Positions 25,795 to 34,693 of a stretch of DNA of 64,000 bases are shown here, piece after piece. How positions within the stretch are numbered: the stretch's first letter is position 1; each line of letters begins with the position of its first letter. The DNA is from Fructilactobacillus carniphilus (GTDB taxonomy: Bacteria; Bacillota; Bacilli; Lactobacillales; Lactobacillaceae), in NCBI RefSeq assembly GCF_024029675.1, contig NZ_CP097121.1:62001-126000 (forward strand), given 5' to 3'. The position numbers and the translations under genes were made by a program. Below the pieces are notes generated by a model. The model was given only the letters and a program-made list of their open reading frames with translations, was not told the origin of the DNA and searched no databases.

Positions 25795-26639
25795 TAGATG
25801 GTCACCCCAAATCCTTTTAAAATCATTTGTAATCCGAGGTACAAGAGAATTGGAATGAAAATAATCCGCATCAAGCGGGTCGGCATAATCTGCATGACCC
25901 GGGAACCAATGGCGGCGCCAACGATGATGCCGAGGGCGAGTGGTACCGCAATCTGGGGCAGAATCGAACCGTTAAAGAAGTAAATGGTGGCACTAGCAGC
26001 GGCCGTGACTCCCATCATCAGGTTACTAGTTGAACTGGATGGTTTGAGTGGCATCTTCATAAAGGTATCCATGGCGATGACTTTAAAAGCCCCCGAACCA
26101 ATACCTAGCAACCCACTGGCTACGCCAGCTCCAAACATAATTCCAAAACCAGTCGGTACGTTCGTCACACCGTAGTCAATTTCCTTGTGGAGATTTTTGT
26201 CGTAGTACGAACCGCTGAGCCGGAGGTCCTTGGCAAGCTTGTCATCGGTATGGGTAATTTGATCACTATTTTTCCCCCAGAGTTTACGAACCATGTTGGC
26301 TCCAGAAAAGAACAACAGGAAACCGAACAAAATGTAGAGGAAGATGGGGTTCAGCACTCCAGTTAAGAGAGCACCAACGATGGCCCCAACTGACGTCGCA
26401 ATTTCCAAAAACATGGCCACTCGGAGGTTTAAGACGTTATCGCGCAGATATGCAATCGTAGCACCTGAACTGGTGGCAATCACCGCGATTAGACTGGCTC
26501 CAATTGCATACTTGATATCTAGTCCCATTCCGAGGGTCAGAACTGGAGTGATAATCATTCCGCCTCCGATTCCTAAGATGGCGCCGAGGATGCCGACTAA
26601 GACGCCGACGCCCAGCATAATCACAATACTATTGAACAT
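25794..26639 (-). CDS. TauE/SafE-family (TSUP) anion permease
   Basis: A 281-residue permease with about eight spans and two related halves. Each half has the glycine-rich loop GILGAILGIGGGMIITPVL (near residue 20) or ASGLLGIGSGAFKVIAM (near residue 175). Family members export sulfite, sulfoacetate or related organic anions; the substrate here is unknown. First gene of a two-gene unit, start after GGAGAATAAC. Confidence 0.85.
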   Translation of the reverse strand: MFNSIVIMLGVGVLVGILGAILGIGGGMIITPVLTLGMGLDIKYAIGASLIAVIATSSGATIAYLRDNVLNLRVAMFLEIATSVGAIVGALLTGVLNPIFLYILFGFLLFFSGANMVRKLWGKNSDQITHTDDKLAKDLRLSGSYYDKNLHKEIDYGVTNVPTGFGIMFGAGVASGLLGIGSGAFKVIAMDTFMKMPLKPSSSTSNLMMGVTAAASATIYFFNGSILPQIAVPLALGIIVGAAIGSRVMQIMPTRLMRIIFIPILLYLGLQMILKGFGVTI

Positions 26640-26779
26640 GGTTATTCTCCTTTAGCCTAAATATAGGTTATTGTAACGCAAAAAGTACTCTAACGCAGAA
26701 TTCTCTGGTTCCATTCGAGGTTATTCCGTCGAGTATGCTATACTAGCACTACTGAATTAATGCGGAGGGAAAAAGAAAA

Positions 26780-27445
26780 ATGATGATTAAAAGAGATCCA
26801 AGTCGTCACTATAAACTGATTATTTCAGGGTTAATTACCCTGATTTTAGTACTTGCAATCAAGTTTAACTGGGGCTTCATTAACTTTTTAGATATGATTG
26901 GAGTGGGAATAGCCCAACAATGGAACTCGAACTTTTGGACGAGTTTCTTCACAATCGTGAGTTTCATTGCCAGTCCGAAAATGGACGTAGTGTGGATGAT
27001 TCTGTTGGCCTTCATTCTTTGGGGCTGCCGGGCAAGAATTCCGGCGCTGTTCTCACTATGTTTGTTGGTTGGGGGTGACGCATTGGGCTTTGTCGTAAAG
27101 AACTTGGTGGGTCGTGCTCGTCCGGTCATGCACTTAGCCAAGGACACGGGTTACAGCTTCCCAAGTGGGCATGTCTTAGGGACGATGCTGGTCTTAAGCG
27201 TCGTCTGGATTATCTTAGTGCCTATGATTAACGAGAAAAATAGTATGTGGATTGTGCGCACTATCTTGGTAATTTGGTTAATTATGGTCATGATTTCCCG
27301 GGTTTACCTCAACGCGCACTTCCTTACAGACGTGATCGGAGCAGTTACTTTGGCTTACTTCTGGCTGCAAATTGCAGAATATCTATACGTTTGGAATGCT
27401 CCCAGCTTAGCGCAAGCAAAGTTGTTCCAGCGCAGTAATTACTAA
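26780..27445 (+). CDS. PAP2-family membrane phosphatase
   Basis: A 221-residue membrane protein with about six spans. The three PAP2 motifs are in order: KNLVGRARP, PSGH and SRVYLNAHFLTD. Such enzymes dephosphorylate undecaprenyl pyrophosphate, phosphatidylglycerol phosphate or related lipids outside the membrane. The gene is single; a TATACT -10 element lies about 40 bp upstream and GGAGGG precedes the ATG. Confidence 0.88.
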   Translation: MMIKRDPSRHYKLIISGLITLILVLAIKFNWGFINFLDMIGVGIAQQWNSNFWTSFFTIVSFIASPKMDVVWMILLAFILWGCRARIPALFSLCLLVGGDALGFVVKNLVGRARPVMHLAKDTGYSFPSGHVLGTMLVLSVVWIILVPMINEKNSMWIVRTILVIWLIMVMISRVYLNAHFLTDVIGAVTLAYFWLQIAEYLYVWNAPSLAQAKLFQRSNY

Positions 27446-27456
27446 TGATTAAAATT

Positions 27457-27500
27457 AATCCCCTTAGTTGGCTGATTTTAGCTAACTAAGGGGATTTTTT
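27457..27500. terminator. Bidirectional terminator
   Basis: AATCCCCTTAGTTGGCT and AGCTAACTAAGGGGATT form a 17-bp stem (one mismatch-like G-U) with T6. The T tract reaches the LysR stop codon. Confidence 0.9.
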
Positions 27501-28374
27501 AGGCTAACTGATCTCGCTGCGAGATGACGTATTTGAGAAAATGGGTACTGGCGAGGGAGAGCCCAGTTGGATTTTGGTAGGCAATTTCAATATCTTGGAC
27601 AATCTCTGGTTCCGTGGGGGCGGTCTTAATGTTGAAATCGGAGTTACCAACCATTAATTCGGAAACGAGACTAACTCCCAAACCGGCTTCCACCATTGCC
27701 ATCACGGTGTAATCGTCTTGAATCTGATCCTTAATCTCGGGATTGATACCAATTTTTTCAAAGGCAGACCTAACGTCACTGTGCAATCCCTCGGGGATTA
27801 GGATGATGTTGTTTGAATGGGCTTTGAGGTCGGCGAGGCTGACCACTGATTGGTTGGCCAGGGGGTGATCCGGGGCCATGACCGCAACCAGTCGCTCGCG
27901 TTTGAGCGGACTGGTGAATAGTCCTTGGGTGAGGGTCTGCTTGATAAAACCGAGGTCCGCCTTGCCCCGCTTGACGTCTGCGAGGATTTCATCGTAATCG
28001 CCCTGATACAGGGTGAAATGTACGTGGGGATGTTGGGCTTCAAAGCCCTTAATTAAGCCCGGGAGCCAGTAACGGGAGGTACTGTTACTGGCTCCAATGC
28101 GGACGGTTCCGGTTTCTAAACCGTTGATTTGGTCAGCCAGTGTGTGGGCTGTTTCGTACTGACGTAATAGTTGTTGGAATTCGGGATACAGTTTTTTCCC
28201 CGCGAGCGTTAAGCGAACCCCCCGCCGGGATCGTTGTAATAGCCGGACGTTAAATTCGGCTTCTAGGTTTGCCACGGTTTGACTAACGGATGACTGAGTG
28301 TAGCCCAACTCGTGGGCAGCGCGCGTGAAACTACCCGTTTCGATGATTTTTTGTAAGACGGCAAAGCGATTCAT
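27499..28374 (-). CDS. LysR-family transcriptional regulator
   Basis: A 291-residue regulator. Residues 1-60 are the LysR winged helix (FTRAAHELGYTQSSVSQTVANLE). The rest is a periplasmic-binding-protein-like effector domain starting at GTVRIGASNSTSRYWLP. It is divergent from the CAT-family permease with a 7-bp inverted repeat between the starts, so control of that permease is likely. The ligand is unknown. Confidence 0.88.
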   Translation of the reverse strand: MNRFAVLQKIIETGSFTRAAHELGYTQSSVSQTVANLEAEFNVRLLQRSRRGVRLTLAGKKLYPEFQQLLRQYETAHTLADQINGLETGTVRIGASNSTSRYWLPGLIKGFEAQHPHVHFTLYQGDYDEILADVKRGKADLGFIKQTLTQGLFTSPLKRERLVAVMAPDHPLANQSVVSLADLKAHSNNIILIPEGLHSDVRSAFEKIGINPEIKDQIQDDYTVMAMVEAGLGVSLVSELMVGNSDFNIKTAPTEPEIVQDIEIAYQNPTGLSLASTHFLKYVISQRDQLA

Positions 28375-28417
28375 TATATTAGTTCTCCTAATGTTTCTAT
28401 CAAAAAGATTAATTGTA

Positions 28418-28445
28418 CTTATCTAAGTCTAGCCGTTAAGATAAG
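28418..28445. promoter_or_regulatory. Candidate LysR binding site
   Basis: CTTATCT (28418-28424) and AGATAAG (28439-28445) form an inverted repeat with a 14-bp spacer in the 113-bp divergent region between the regulator and permease. Size and place suit a LysR recognition site; unproven. Confidence 0.5.
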
Positions 28446-28487
28446 AAACATCAATTAAAATTTAATTAGAAATGAAAGGAGAAATCC

Positions 28488-29903
28488 ATGCGGAATCGAA
28501 TTTTTAAACAAGAATCAGTTACTAATTACATGAAGGCCGACGCGCGGTTAAAGCGGACGCTTGGGGCATGGGACTTGGTCGCACTAGGAATTGGAGCGGT
28601 GATTGGAACTGGAATCTTTATTTTGCCGGGTCACGAAGCGGCGCAACACGCCGGGCCGGCGGTTGCAATTGCTTTCTTACTGGCAGCTTTACTGTCGGGG
28701 GTCGTGGGCATGGCATATGCCGAATTTTCCTCCGCCATGCCGATTGCGGGGTCGGCCTACTCGTTTGGAACGGTGGTCTACGGTGAAATTGTCGGCTGGA
28801 TTATCGGGTGGGCGCTAATCTTGGAGTACTTCTTGGCGGTTTCTGCCGAAGCAACCGGGTTTGCCGCCTACTTTAACAACAACTTGTTGGCTCCCCTTGG
28901 GGTGAAATTACCTGCTGCATTGCAGGCTGGTCCGCTCGAAGGAGGAGTGGTGAACGTGACGGCTGTCCTGATTATTTTGGTGATTGCCTTAATCATCGCC
29001 AAGGGGGCGGATCTCTCGAAGAAGGTGGAAAACACCGCCGTGGTGGTAAAAGTGGCCATTATCATTGTCTTTATTGGTCTTGGCGTCTTTTACATTAAGT
29101 CCAGTAACTACGTGCCGTTTTATCCGAAACAATTTCACGGTGCTCCCTTCGGACTCGGAGGAATTTCAACCGCGGCAGCCACCGTGTTCTTTGCCTTCAT
29201 TGGGTTTGACGCGTTGGCTGCCAACTCAGCGGAAACGATTAACCCGAAACGCAACGTGGTCCGCGGGATTTTGGGGACCGTGTTAATTGCGGTGGTCCTG
29301 TACGTGGCCTTTTCGTTGGTCTTGGTTGGAATGGTACACTACACGCAACTAAACGTTGATGATCCGGCTGCCTACGCCCTGCACGTTGTCCACCTCGACG
29401 GCTGGAACAAGTTGATTACAATTGGAGCACTGTTTGGCATTTTTACCGCCATGGTAACGATGTTCTTTGGGGGTTCCCGGTTGGTCTATGCGCTGGGTCG
29501 TGACGGTTTGCTTTCCAAGAAAATGGGCCAGGTAGATAAAAAGACGAACGTGCCTAAGAACGCCGTGCTAATTGCCCTGATTGTGCAAGCCTTCTTTGCC
29601 GGAGTGGTACCACTGGAACAACTGGCTTCACTAATTAACGCCGGAACGTTGCTGGCCTTTGCCTGCATTTCCTTTGGCATTATTCCGCTGCGAAAGCGCA
29701 AGGACATCCCGAACGATGGGTTTAAGATGCCGTGGTACCCAGTCCTTCCAATTCTGGCCGGATTGTGTAGTATCTACTTCATCATCATGCTGCCGAATGC
29801 AACCAAGCTGGCGGTTGGATTGTGGATTGTGATTGGACTAATCGTGTACTTTGCCTATGGGGTGTGGCATTCGAAGTTGCAACAACGAGATCAAGCTGAG
29901 TGA
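28488..29903 (+). CDS. APC-family amino-acid permease, CAT (cationic) type, YfnA-like
   Basis: A 471-residue transporter with 12 spans. The N-terminal KADARLKRTLGAWDLVALGIGAVIGTGIF and the FFAFIGFDALAANSAETINPKR block are typical of the CAT group of APC transporters. These often carry Arg/Lys or branched-chain amino acids, but substrate cannot be deduced. Start after AAAGGAG. Divergent from the LysR gene; strong terminator behind. Confidence 0.85.
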   Translation: MRNRIFKQESVTNYMKADARLKRTLGAWDLVALGIGAVIGTGIFILPGHEAAQHAGPAVAIAFLLAALLSGVVGMAYAEFSSAMPIAGSAYSFGTVVYGEIVGWIIGWALILEYFLAVSAEATGFAAYFNNNLLAPLGVKLPAALQAGPLEGGVVNVTAVLIILVIALIIAKGADLSKKVENTAVVVKVAIIIVFIGLGVFYIKSSNYVPFYPKQFHGAPFGLGGISTAAATVFFAFIGFDALAANSAETINPKRNVVRGILGTVLIAVVLYVAFSLVLVGMVHYTQLNVDDPAAYALHVVHLDGWNKLITIGALFGIFTAMVTMFFGGSRLVYALGRDGLLSKKMGQVDKKTNVPKNAVLIALIVQAFFAGVVPLEQLASLINAGTLLAFACISFGIIPLRKRKDIPNDGFKMPWYPVLPILAGLCSIYFIIMLPNATKLAVGLWIVIGLIVYFAYGVWHSKLQQRDQAE

Positions 29904-29916
29904 GACAAGTTGAATA

Positions 29917-29953
29917 AAAAGGCGCTTTCTAACTTAGAAAGCGCCTTTTTTAA
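29917..29953 (+). terminator. Terminator of the CAT permease
   Basis: AAAAGGCGCTTTCTAA and TTAGAAAGCGCCTTTT, near-perfect stem followed by T. Confidence 0.95.
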
Positions 29954-30025
29954 AATGAGTTTTCCTGGTTGTTTGGTTAAATTTGGAAATTAATGCTTAT
30001 AAAATTAATAATGTTTTGATTTAGT

Positions 30026-30054
30026 TTGGCAAACGCTGTTTATTCACTTATAAT
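30026..30054 (+). promoter_or_regulatory. Promoter of the MFS gene
   Basis: TTGGCA (30026-30031), 17-bp spacer, consensus TATAAT (30049-30054). Confidence 0.7.
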
Positions 30055-30122
30055 ATGATAATTACTTTTGTTTAAACGAATCAATTAAATGCAGACGAAC
30101 TTCGAAAACCTAGGAGTGGGAC

Positions 30123-31268
30123 ATGAAAAAATTATTACTGTACAACGGCTTTTCAAACGTCATGTTAGAAGTAATTGTCTGGATGATCTATCTCAAGGAG
30201 CAGGGTTGGTCCGTAGCCGAAATTGCTTTTCTAGAGGGACTTTTTACCATTGCACAGGCCGCATTTGAGTTTCCGGCGGGGGTCATTTCAGATCGAATTG
30301 GGCATAAAGCGGCTTTGCTGATGGGAGAAACGGTCTGTATTTTGTACCTCACGACGTATTTTTTTCCTTCCATTCACTGGTTAATTTATCTGGGCATGAT
30401 TTTGTTTGCGTTAGGACTGGCGTTAATTTCTGGAACCGACGTTTCCTTGGTGTATGAAACGGTGGCAAAGGAAGAGCAACCTCAGTATTTAAAAGCTCTA
30501 GGTTACTTTAACTTTGTTGGCATTTTGGCAATGGCCCTCGGAAATGCAGCGGGAGGAATTATTGCGAGTTATTCGTGGTCACTCTTATTTGGACTGTCAA
30601 TCGAAGTTCGAGTTCTTTCTGGATTCTTAGTTTTGGGAATTGATGGGCAAGCGCTGCAAGAAAGTTCAGCGCCTACGTTTAAAAGCGTGCTGCACAATTT
30701 TGCCGCTTTTTTAGTTCACGAACGCAGATTTCGCTTCTTGGTGGTGGCCATGAGTTGTTCTGCGGCCGCCGTGACGTTAAGCTACCAATACGGTCCCTTA
30801 ATTCTGCAAGAACTGCATTTTTCCACGCAGATGATTTCCGTGCTCTTTGGGTTGTTAGCGGTGGTGGCTGCCGGTTTGGTGCTAGTGGTGGAACGATTAA
30901 CGCGTTTCATTTCCGCTCCCACGTTAATTATGGGGTTGCAAATCCTTAGTTTGGGACTTTTTGCGGCTTTCTTACTGCATAATCACGTTATTATTGTGAT
31001 TGGCTTGGTCGTCATTAACATCGTTTTTGAAATGTGGCATTTGCTGTTTGAAAACCAGATGCAAACGTTGACCTATGAACAAACCCGGGCTTCGGCTTTT
31101 TCGTTAGCCACTTTCTCTGAATCGGTCATCTTGACGGTGGGGTCTGCGCTAGTAAGCCTCTTAACTACGAAAATGGAGCTGGTGAATGTGGTTAGTTATT
31201 TGGGGATGTTTCTACTAGCGGTTGCATTGCTAAGTTTATGGGTCGGCTGGCACCGTGAATCTAAATAA
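30123..31268 (+). CDS. MFS transporter
   Basis: A 381-residue major facilitator with about 12 hydrophobic segments. The N-terminal half carries FEFPAGVISDRIGHKAALLMGE, the loop 2-3 signature of MFS (DRxGxR/K type). It starts MKKLLLYNGFSNVMLEVIVWMIYL like small Gram-positive efflux-type MFS proteins. AGGAGTGG precedes the ATG and a clean promoter lies 70 bp upstream. No terminator of strength was found after it. Substrate unknown. Confidence 0.8.
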   Translation: MKKLLLYNGFSNVMLEVIVWMIYLKEQGWSVAEIAFLEGLFTIAQAAFEFPAGVISDRIGHKAALLMGETVCILYLTTYFFPSIHWLIYLGMILFALGLALISGTDVSLVYETVAKEEQPQYLKALGYFNFVGILAMALGNAAGGIIASYSWSLLFGLSIEVRVLSGFLVLGIDGQALQESSAPTFKSVLHNFAAFLVHERRFRFLVVAMSCSAAAVTLSYQYGPLILQELHFSTQMISVLFGLLAVVAAGLVLVVERLTRFISAPTLIMGLQILSLGLFAAFLLHNHVIIVIGLVVINIVFEMWHLLFENQMQTLTYEQTRASAFSLATFSESVILTVGSALVSLLTTKMELVNVVSYLGMFLLAVALLSLWVGWHRESK

Positions 31269-31320
31269 ATCAAGCAAAAAACTCTCTTCCGCATTAAACC
31301 AGAAGAACGTTTGATTTTAG

Positions 31321-31878
31321 TTAATCTGCAATGCGAGCTCCGAGGGCATTTTGAAAGTGCTGTAGGGCGAATTCCTGGTTTTCAGGCGAAAAGCCGGCGG
31401 TTGCTTTAGGATGGATTACCAGCTGGTAACCCAGGTTGTAGGCGCTGACCGCAGTGTGTAGCAGGCAGATGTCACTAGCAACTCCGGTTAAATGAAGTTC
31501 GGTGATGCCACGGGCCCGCAGCTGCAAGTCTAAGTCGGTCCCAGCAAAGGAACTGTACCGGGTTTTGTCCATTTCCCACACGTTGGGGTTGGATTGGTTT
31601 TCGTTGTACCAGGGTTGGAGCCGCCCGTAAAATTCCCGTCCCCAAGTATCTTTAAGGTTGTGAGGGGGAAAGAGCTTAGTTTCTGGATGGTAAGGATCGT
31701 CTTGTTGGTGTAAATCAGTGGGGAGGATGACGATGTCGCCTCGTTCAACGAACTGGTTGGCAAGGTCGATAATGGCGGGTTCAGCCACTTGCGCCGGTTT
31801 GCCCAGGGTTAATGCTCCGTCATCCGCAACAAAATCGTTGGTATAGTCAATAATCAGTAAAGCCTGCTTGGTGGTCAT
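31321..31878 (-). CDS. pncA: Isochorismatase-family hydrolase, probable nicotinamidase
   Basis: A 185-residue cysteine hydrolase. The catalytic triad is Asp11 (LIIDYTNDF), Lys105 (MDKTRYSSF) and Cys138 (GVASDICLL). The metal-site candidates Asp55, His57 and His73 fit nicotinamidases, which convert nicotinamide to nicotinate for NAD salvage. A related isochorismatase-type amidase is possible. The ATG at 31878 follows AAAGGAG; the GTG nine bases upstream is too close to the site. Confidence 0.8.
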   Translation of the reverse strand: MTTKQALLIIDYTNDFVADDGALTLGKPAQVAEPAIIDLANQFVERGDIVILPTDLHQQDDPYHPETKLFPPHNLKDTWGREFYGRLQPWYNENQSNPNVWEMDKTRYSSFAGTDLDLQLRARGITELHLTGVASDICLLHTAVSAYNLGYQLVIHPKATAGFSPENQEFALQHFQNALGARIAD

Positions 31879-31947
31879 CAGAAACACTCCTTTAGTAATT
31901 TTACCTTAGTATAACAGAGCCAGATCCGGGGTGGAGTTTCAGCCGAT

Positions 31948-31976
31948 TTGCAATTCCATGCAGAAACCCATATACT
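31948..31976 (+). promoter_or_regulatory. Promoter of lysP
   Basis: TTGCAA (31948-31953), 17-bp spacer, TATACT (31971-31976), directly ahead of the lysine riboswitch. Confidence 0.7.
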
Positions 31977-32001
31977 GGGGAAGAATTAAATAACTTAGAA
32001 T

Positions 32002-32219
32002 CTAAGAAGAGGAGCAATTTTCATTAGTACAGCTAGGGAGGGGACCACTCCGAAGAAATAGTTGGAAAGGGAACGTTGCCGAAACTAGCCGGGTGGAACC
32101 GGGTTGGTTGGGCCTTGGTTGAAGAAATCAAGGACTGTCGCACTTGATGCGGAGCGCTTTAACGGACTAACCCGAATATCAAAGTGGGGACTCTTCTGGA
32201 TTAGGAAGGGTCCCTTTTT
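32002..32219 (+). promoter_or_regulatory. Lysine riboswitch (L-box) with terminator
   Basis: The leader carries the L-box landmarks in order: GAAGAGGAGC at the 5' side, GAAAGGGAACGTTGCCGAAAC in the middle (split here at the GCCGAA core), and GGACTGTCGCA...GGAGCGCT at the 3' side. The expression platform is a stem, GGGACTCTTCT (32187-32197) with GGAAGGGTCCC (32204-32214), followed by T5. Bound lysine would stabilise the aptamer and allow termination, shutting lysP off. It directly precedes the permease. Confidence 0.85.
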
Positions 32220-32262
32220 AGTTGCAAACTATGGGATCCGACATATAAGAGGAGGAAAAAGA

Positions 32263-33732
32263 ATGGCAGAAGAAAAGGTAACTCAGCACGTGAAGCGGGG
32301 CTTAAAGTCCCGGCACGTGTCGATGATTGCCCTCGGTGGTTGTATCGGAACTGGTTTGTTTGTTGCCAGTGGAGGAGCCATCAGTAAGGCTGGTCCGGGA
32401 GGCGCCCTGGTCGCCTACATTTTAATGGGGATCATGGTGTACTTCTTGATGACTAGTTTGGGAGAAATGGCCACGAACTTGCCGGTTTCTGGGTCGTTTT
32501 CGACCTACGCGGCCAAGTACGTGGATCCCGCATTGGGATTTGCGATGGGCTGGAACTACTGGTTTAACTGGGCGATTACCGTGGCGGTCGACGTTTCGAC
32601 CGTTTCGTTAGTCATGGCGTTTTGGTTCCCACATTTCCCGGCCTGGATTTGGAGTGCGATTGCGTTAACGCTAATCTTTGTGATTAACGCGTTAGCCGTG
32701 TCGGCCTTTGGAGAAACCGAGTTTTGGATGTCGTTAATCAAGGTGATTACCATCATCATCTTCCTCATCGTGGGCTTCTTAACCATCTTTGGGATTATGG
32801 GTGGTCACGCCACCGGGTTGAGCAACTTTACCTATAAGAACGCACCGTTTGTGAACGGAATTCCGGGAATCATCAGCGTGTTTGTGGTTGCCGGGTTCTC
32901 GTTTCAGGGAACTGAACTAGTGGGGATTACGGCCGGAGAAGCTGATGATCCACGCAAGAGTGTGCCCAAGGCCATTCACGAAGTGTTCTGGCGGATTATT
33001 CTCTTTTACTTCCTCGCCATTTTTGTAATTGCGGCGGTGATTCCGTATACGAGTCCGGACCTGCTAGGTTCATCGGCGAGTGACGTTTCAATCAGTCCCT
33101 TTACAATTGTGTTTGAACGGGCTGGATTAGCGGCGGCGGCCAGTGTTATGAACGCGGTTATTTTAACCTCCGTGATTTCGTCGGCGAACTCCGGAATGTA
33201 TGCTTCGACCCGAATGCTCTATTCCATGGCGGATGAGGGTTACGCCCCGAAAATGTTTGGCAAGGTTTCCAAACGCGGAATTCCTTTCCTAGCCTTGTTA
33301 GCTACGACCGCTGTGGCGCTATTAACTTTCTTAACTAGTTTCATGGGTCCGCAGATTTATCTGTGGTTAGTGGCGGCTTCCGGATTAACGGGGTTCATTG
33401 CCTGGTTCGGGATTGCGCTTTCCCACTACCGCTTCCGGCGGGCCTTTATTGCCCAGGGACACCATCTCGATGAACTGAAGTATCACGCGACCTGGTTCCC
33501 ATTTGGACCGGTTCTCTGTTTGATTTTGTGTATCGTGGTAATCTTTGGTCAAGACGTGGGCGCCTTTGTTCACGGTCAATGGTTCCAGATTGCGGTGACC
33601 TACATCAGTGTGCCGCTGGTTTTGGCGCTCTACATTGGTTACAAACTGGTTAAGCATACGCATTTGATTCCATTGGACCAGGTTGACGTTGCTCCGGCGG
33701 ACTTAAGTCAGGAAAACAAGGACCAGGATTAA
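32263..33732 (+). CDS. lysP: Lysine-specific permease, AAT family
   Basis: A 489-residue amino-acid:proton symporter with 12 spans. The AAT signature LKSRHVSMIALGGCIGTGLF is at residues 13-32, and FSFQGTELVGITAGEADDPRK at the central loop. Lysine as substrate follows from the lysine riboswitch in its leader plus AAT membership. The ATG at 32263 has GAGGAGG 7 bases upstream; an open frame from 32104 would read through the riboswitch and is rejected. The deoxynucleoside kinase follows after 49 bases with no terminator between. Confidence 0.9.
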   Translation: MAEEKVTQHVKRGLKSRHVSMIALGGCIGTGLFVASGGAISKAGPGGALVAYILMGIMVYFLMTSLGEMATNLPVSGSFSTYAAKYVDPALGFAMGWNYWFNWAITVAVDVSTVSLVMAFWFPHFPAWIWSAIALTLIFVINALAVSAFGETEFWMSLIKVITIIIFLIVGFLTIFGIMGGHATGLSNFTYKNAPFVNGIPGIISVFVVAGFSFQGTELVGITAGEADDPRKSVPKAIHEVFWRIILFYFLAIFVIAAVIPYTSPDLLGSSASDVSISPFTIVFERAGLAAAASVMNAVILTSVISSANSGMYASTRMLYSMADEGYAPKMFGKVSKRGIPFLALLATTAVALLTFLTSFMGPQIYLWLVAASGLTGFIAWFGIALSHYRFRRAFIAQGHHLDELKYHATWFPFGPVLCLILCIVVIFGQDVGAFVHGQWFQIAVTYISVPLVLALYIGYKLVKHTHLIPLDQVDVAPADLSQENKDQD

Positions 33733-33781
33733 TGCTACAATGGAAGGTGCTTTGTAAATCAGTGTCAATGGAGGATGCACC

Positions 33782-34420
33782 ATGATTGTTTTATCGGGAC
33801 CAATTGGAGCGGGCAAGACGTCGTTAACCACGCTGTTGGCGGAACATTGGAACGCACCCGCTTTTTATGAATCAGTGGATGATAACGAGATTCTGCCGTT
33901 GTTTTATCAGAATCCGCAAAAGTACGCCTTTTTGCTGCAGATCTACTTTTTAAACAAACGACTGGATGCAATTAAGGAGGCTAAAGACAACCGGTACAGT
34001 GTGATGGACCGGTCCTTATTTGAAGACTCATTGTTGTTCCATTTGAATGCGGATCTGGGACGTTCTACCAAGACGGAAGTAGAAACGTACGACTCGTTAC
34101 TAGCCAACATGTTGGATCCAGTATCTCCCGATGATTACCAAAAGATTCCCGACCTTTTAATCTACCTGCACGTTTCCTTTGAAATCATGTTAGCTCGGAT
34201 TAAAAAACGGGGTCGGAGTTATGAACAGATTGAGCACGATGCGAGTCTGTATGATTACTACCGGGAGCTTAACCGGCGTTACGATCAGTGGTTTGCTCAG
34301 TATGACCTGTCGCCCAAGCTAGAAATTGACGGTGATCAACTGGAATTTGTGGAAAATCAGCAAGCGCGGGAGCAAATTTTTCGTTTGGTTGATCAAAAAA
34401 TTGCCCAAATTTTGGGGTAA
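33782..34420 (+). CDS. Deoxynucleoside kinase (dAdo/dGuo kinase family)
   Basis: A 212-residue salvage kinase. P-loop GPIGAGKTS is at 6-14, the conserved DRSLFEDSLLF follows near residue 75, and a RxxxRGRxxE-like lid (RIKKRGRSYE) near 140. Members phosphorylate deoxyadenosine, deoxyguanosine or deoxycytidine. It precedes serS, the same neighbourhood as the dgk/dck kinases of Bacillus. Start after GGAGG. It may be read from the lysP transcript. Confidence 0.88.
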   Translation: MIVLSGPIGAGKTSLTTLLAEHWNAPAFYESVDDNEILPLFYQNPQKYAFLLQIYFLNKRLDAIKEAKDNRYSVMDRSLFEDSLLFHLNADLGRSTKTEVETYDSLLANMLDPVSPDDYQKIPDLLIYLHVSFEIMLARIKKRGRSYEQIEHDASLYDYYRELNRRYDQWFAQYDLSPKLEIDGDQLEFVENQQAREQIFRLVDQKIAQILG

Positions 34421-34426
34421 GTATTG

Positions 34427-34432
34427 TATAAT
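34427..34432 (+). promoter_or_regulatory. -10 element of the serS T-box transcript
   Basis: TATAAT immediately before the T-box leader. The -35 would fall inside the end of the kinase gene and is poorly matched. Confidence 0.6.
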
Positions 34433-34439
34433 AAAGAAA

Positions 34440-34652
34440 ACGAAAACTAATGGCGTAGTTTTAGTAGAACCGTAGAGAGATGACGGTTGGTGAAAGTCAT
34501 CGTTCGAATTTTCCGCTACGTTTTAAGGGCAGTTAATCCTGCACGGTGATTCCGTTACCAATCAAGTTGAGGGCCTGACTAGAGTCAGTCAGGAACTTGG
34601 GTGGTACCGCGAATAAAGACCTTCGTCCCAATTGTGGGGCGGGGTCTTTTTT
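34440..34652 (+). promoter_or_regulatory. T-box leader of serS
   Basis: The T-box GGGTGGTACCGCG is at 34599-34611. Stem I is closed by GGCGTAG with CTACG, and an AGTA motif sits on the 5' side of the specifier loop. The specifier position reads TCC (34512-34514), a serine codon, in the same place as in the other T-box here. The terminator (GACC...GGGGTC) is at 34615-34652 with T6. Uncharged tRNA-Ser would favour read-through into serS. Confidence 0.92.
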
Positions 34653-34693
34653 CATACGTAAAAATAGCAACGAACACGAGGAGGTTACTAGCG

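Noticed and set aside
32104..32262. 53-codon in-frame extension of LysP
   Set aside because: It reads through the lysine riboswitch and terminator; the ATG at 32263 has a strong ribosome site.
31985..32262. T-box leader for lysP
   Set aside because: No GGTGGNACCGCG; GGGTGGAACCGGG-like text at about 32090 lacks the CGCG end and the L-box core fits throughout.
34601..34693. In-frame extension of SerS
   Set aside because: It lies in the T-box terminator; the normal SerS start MLDIKLIR is at 34694.
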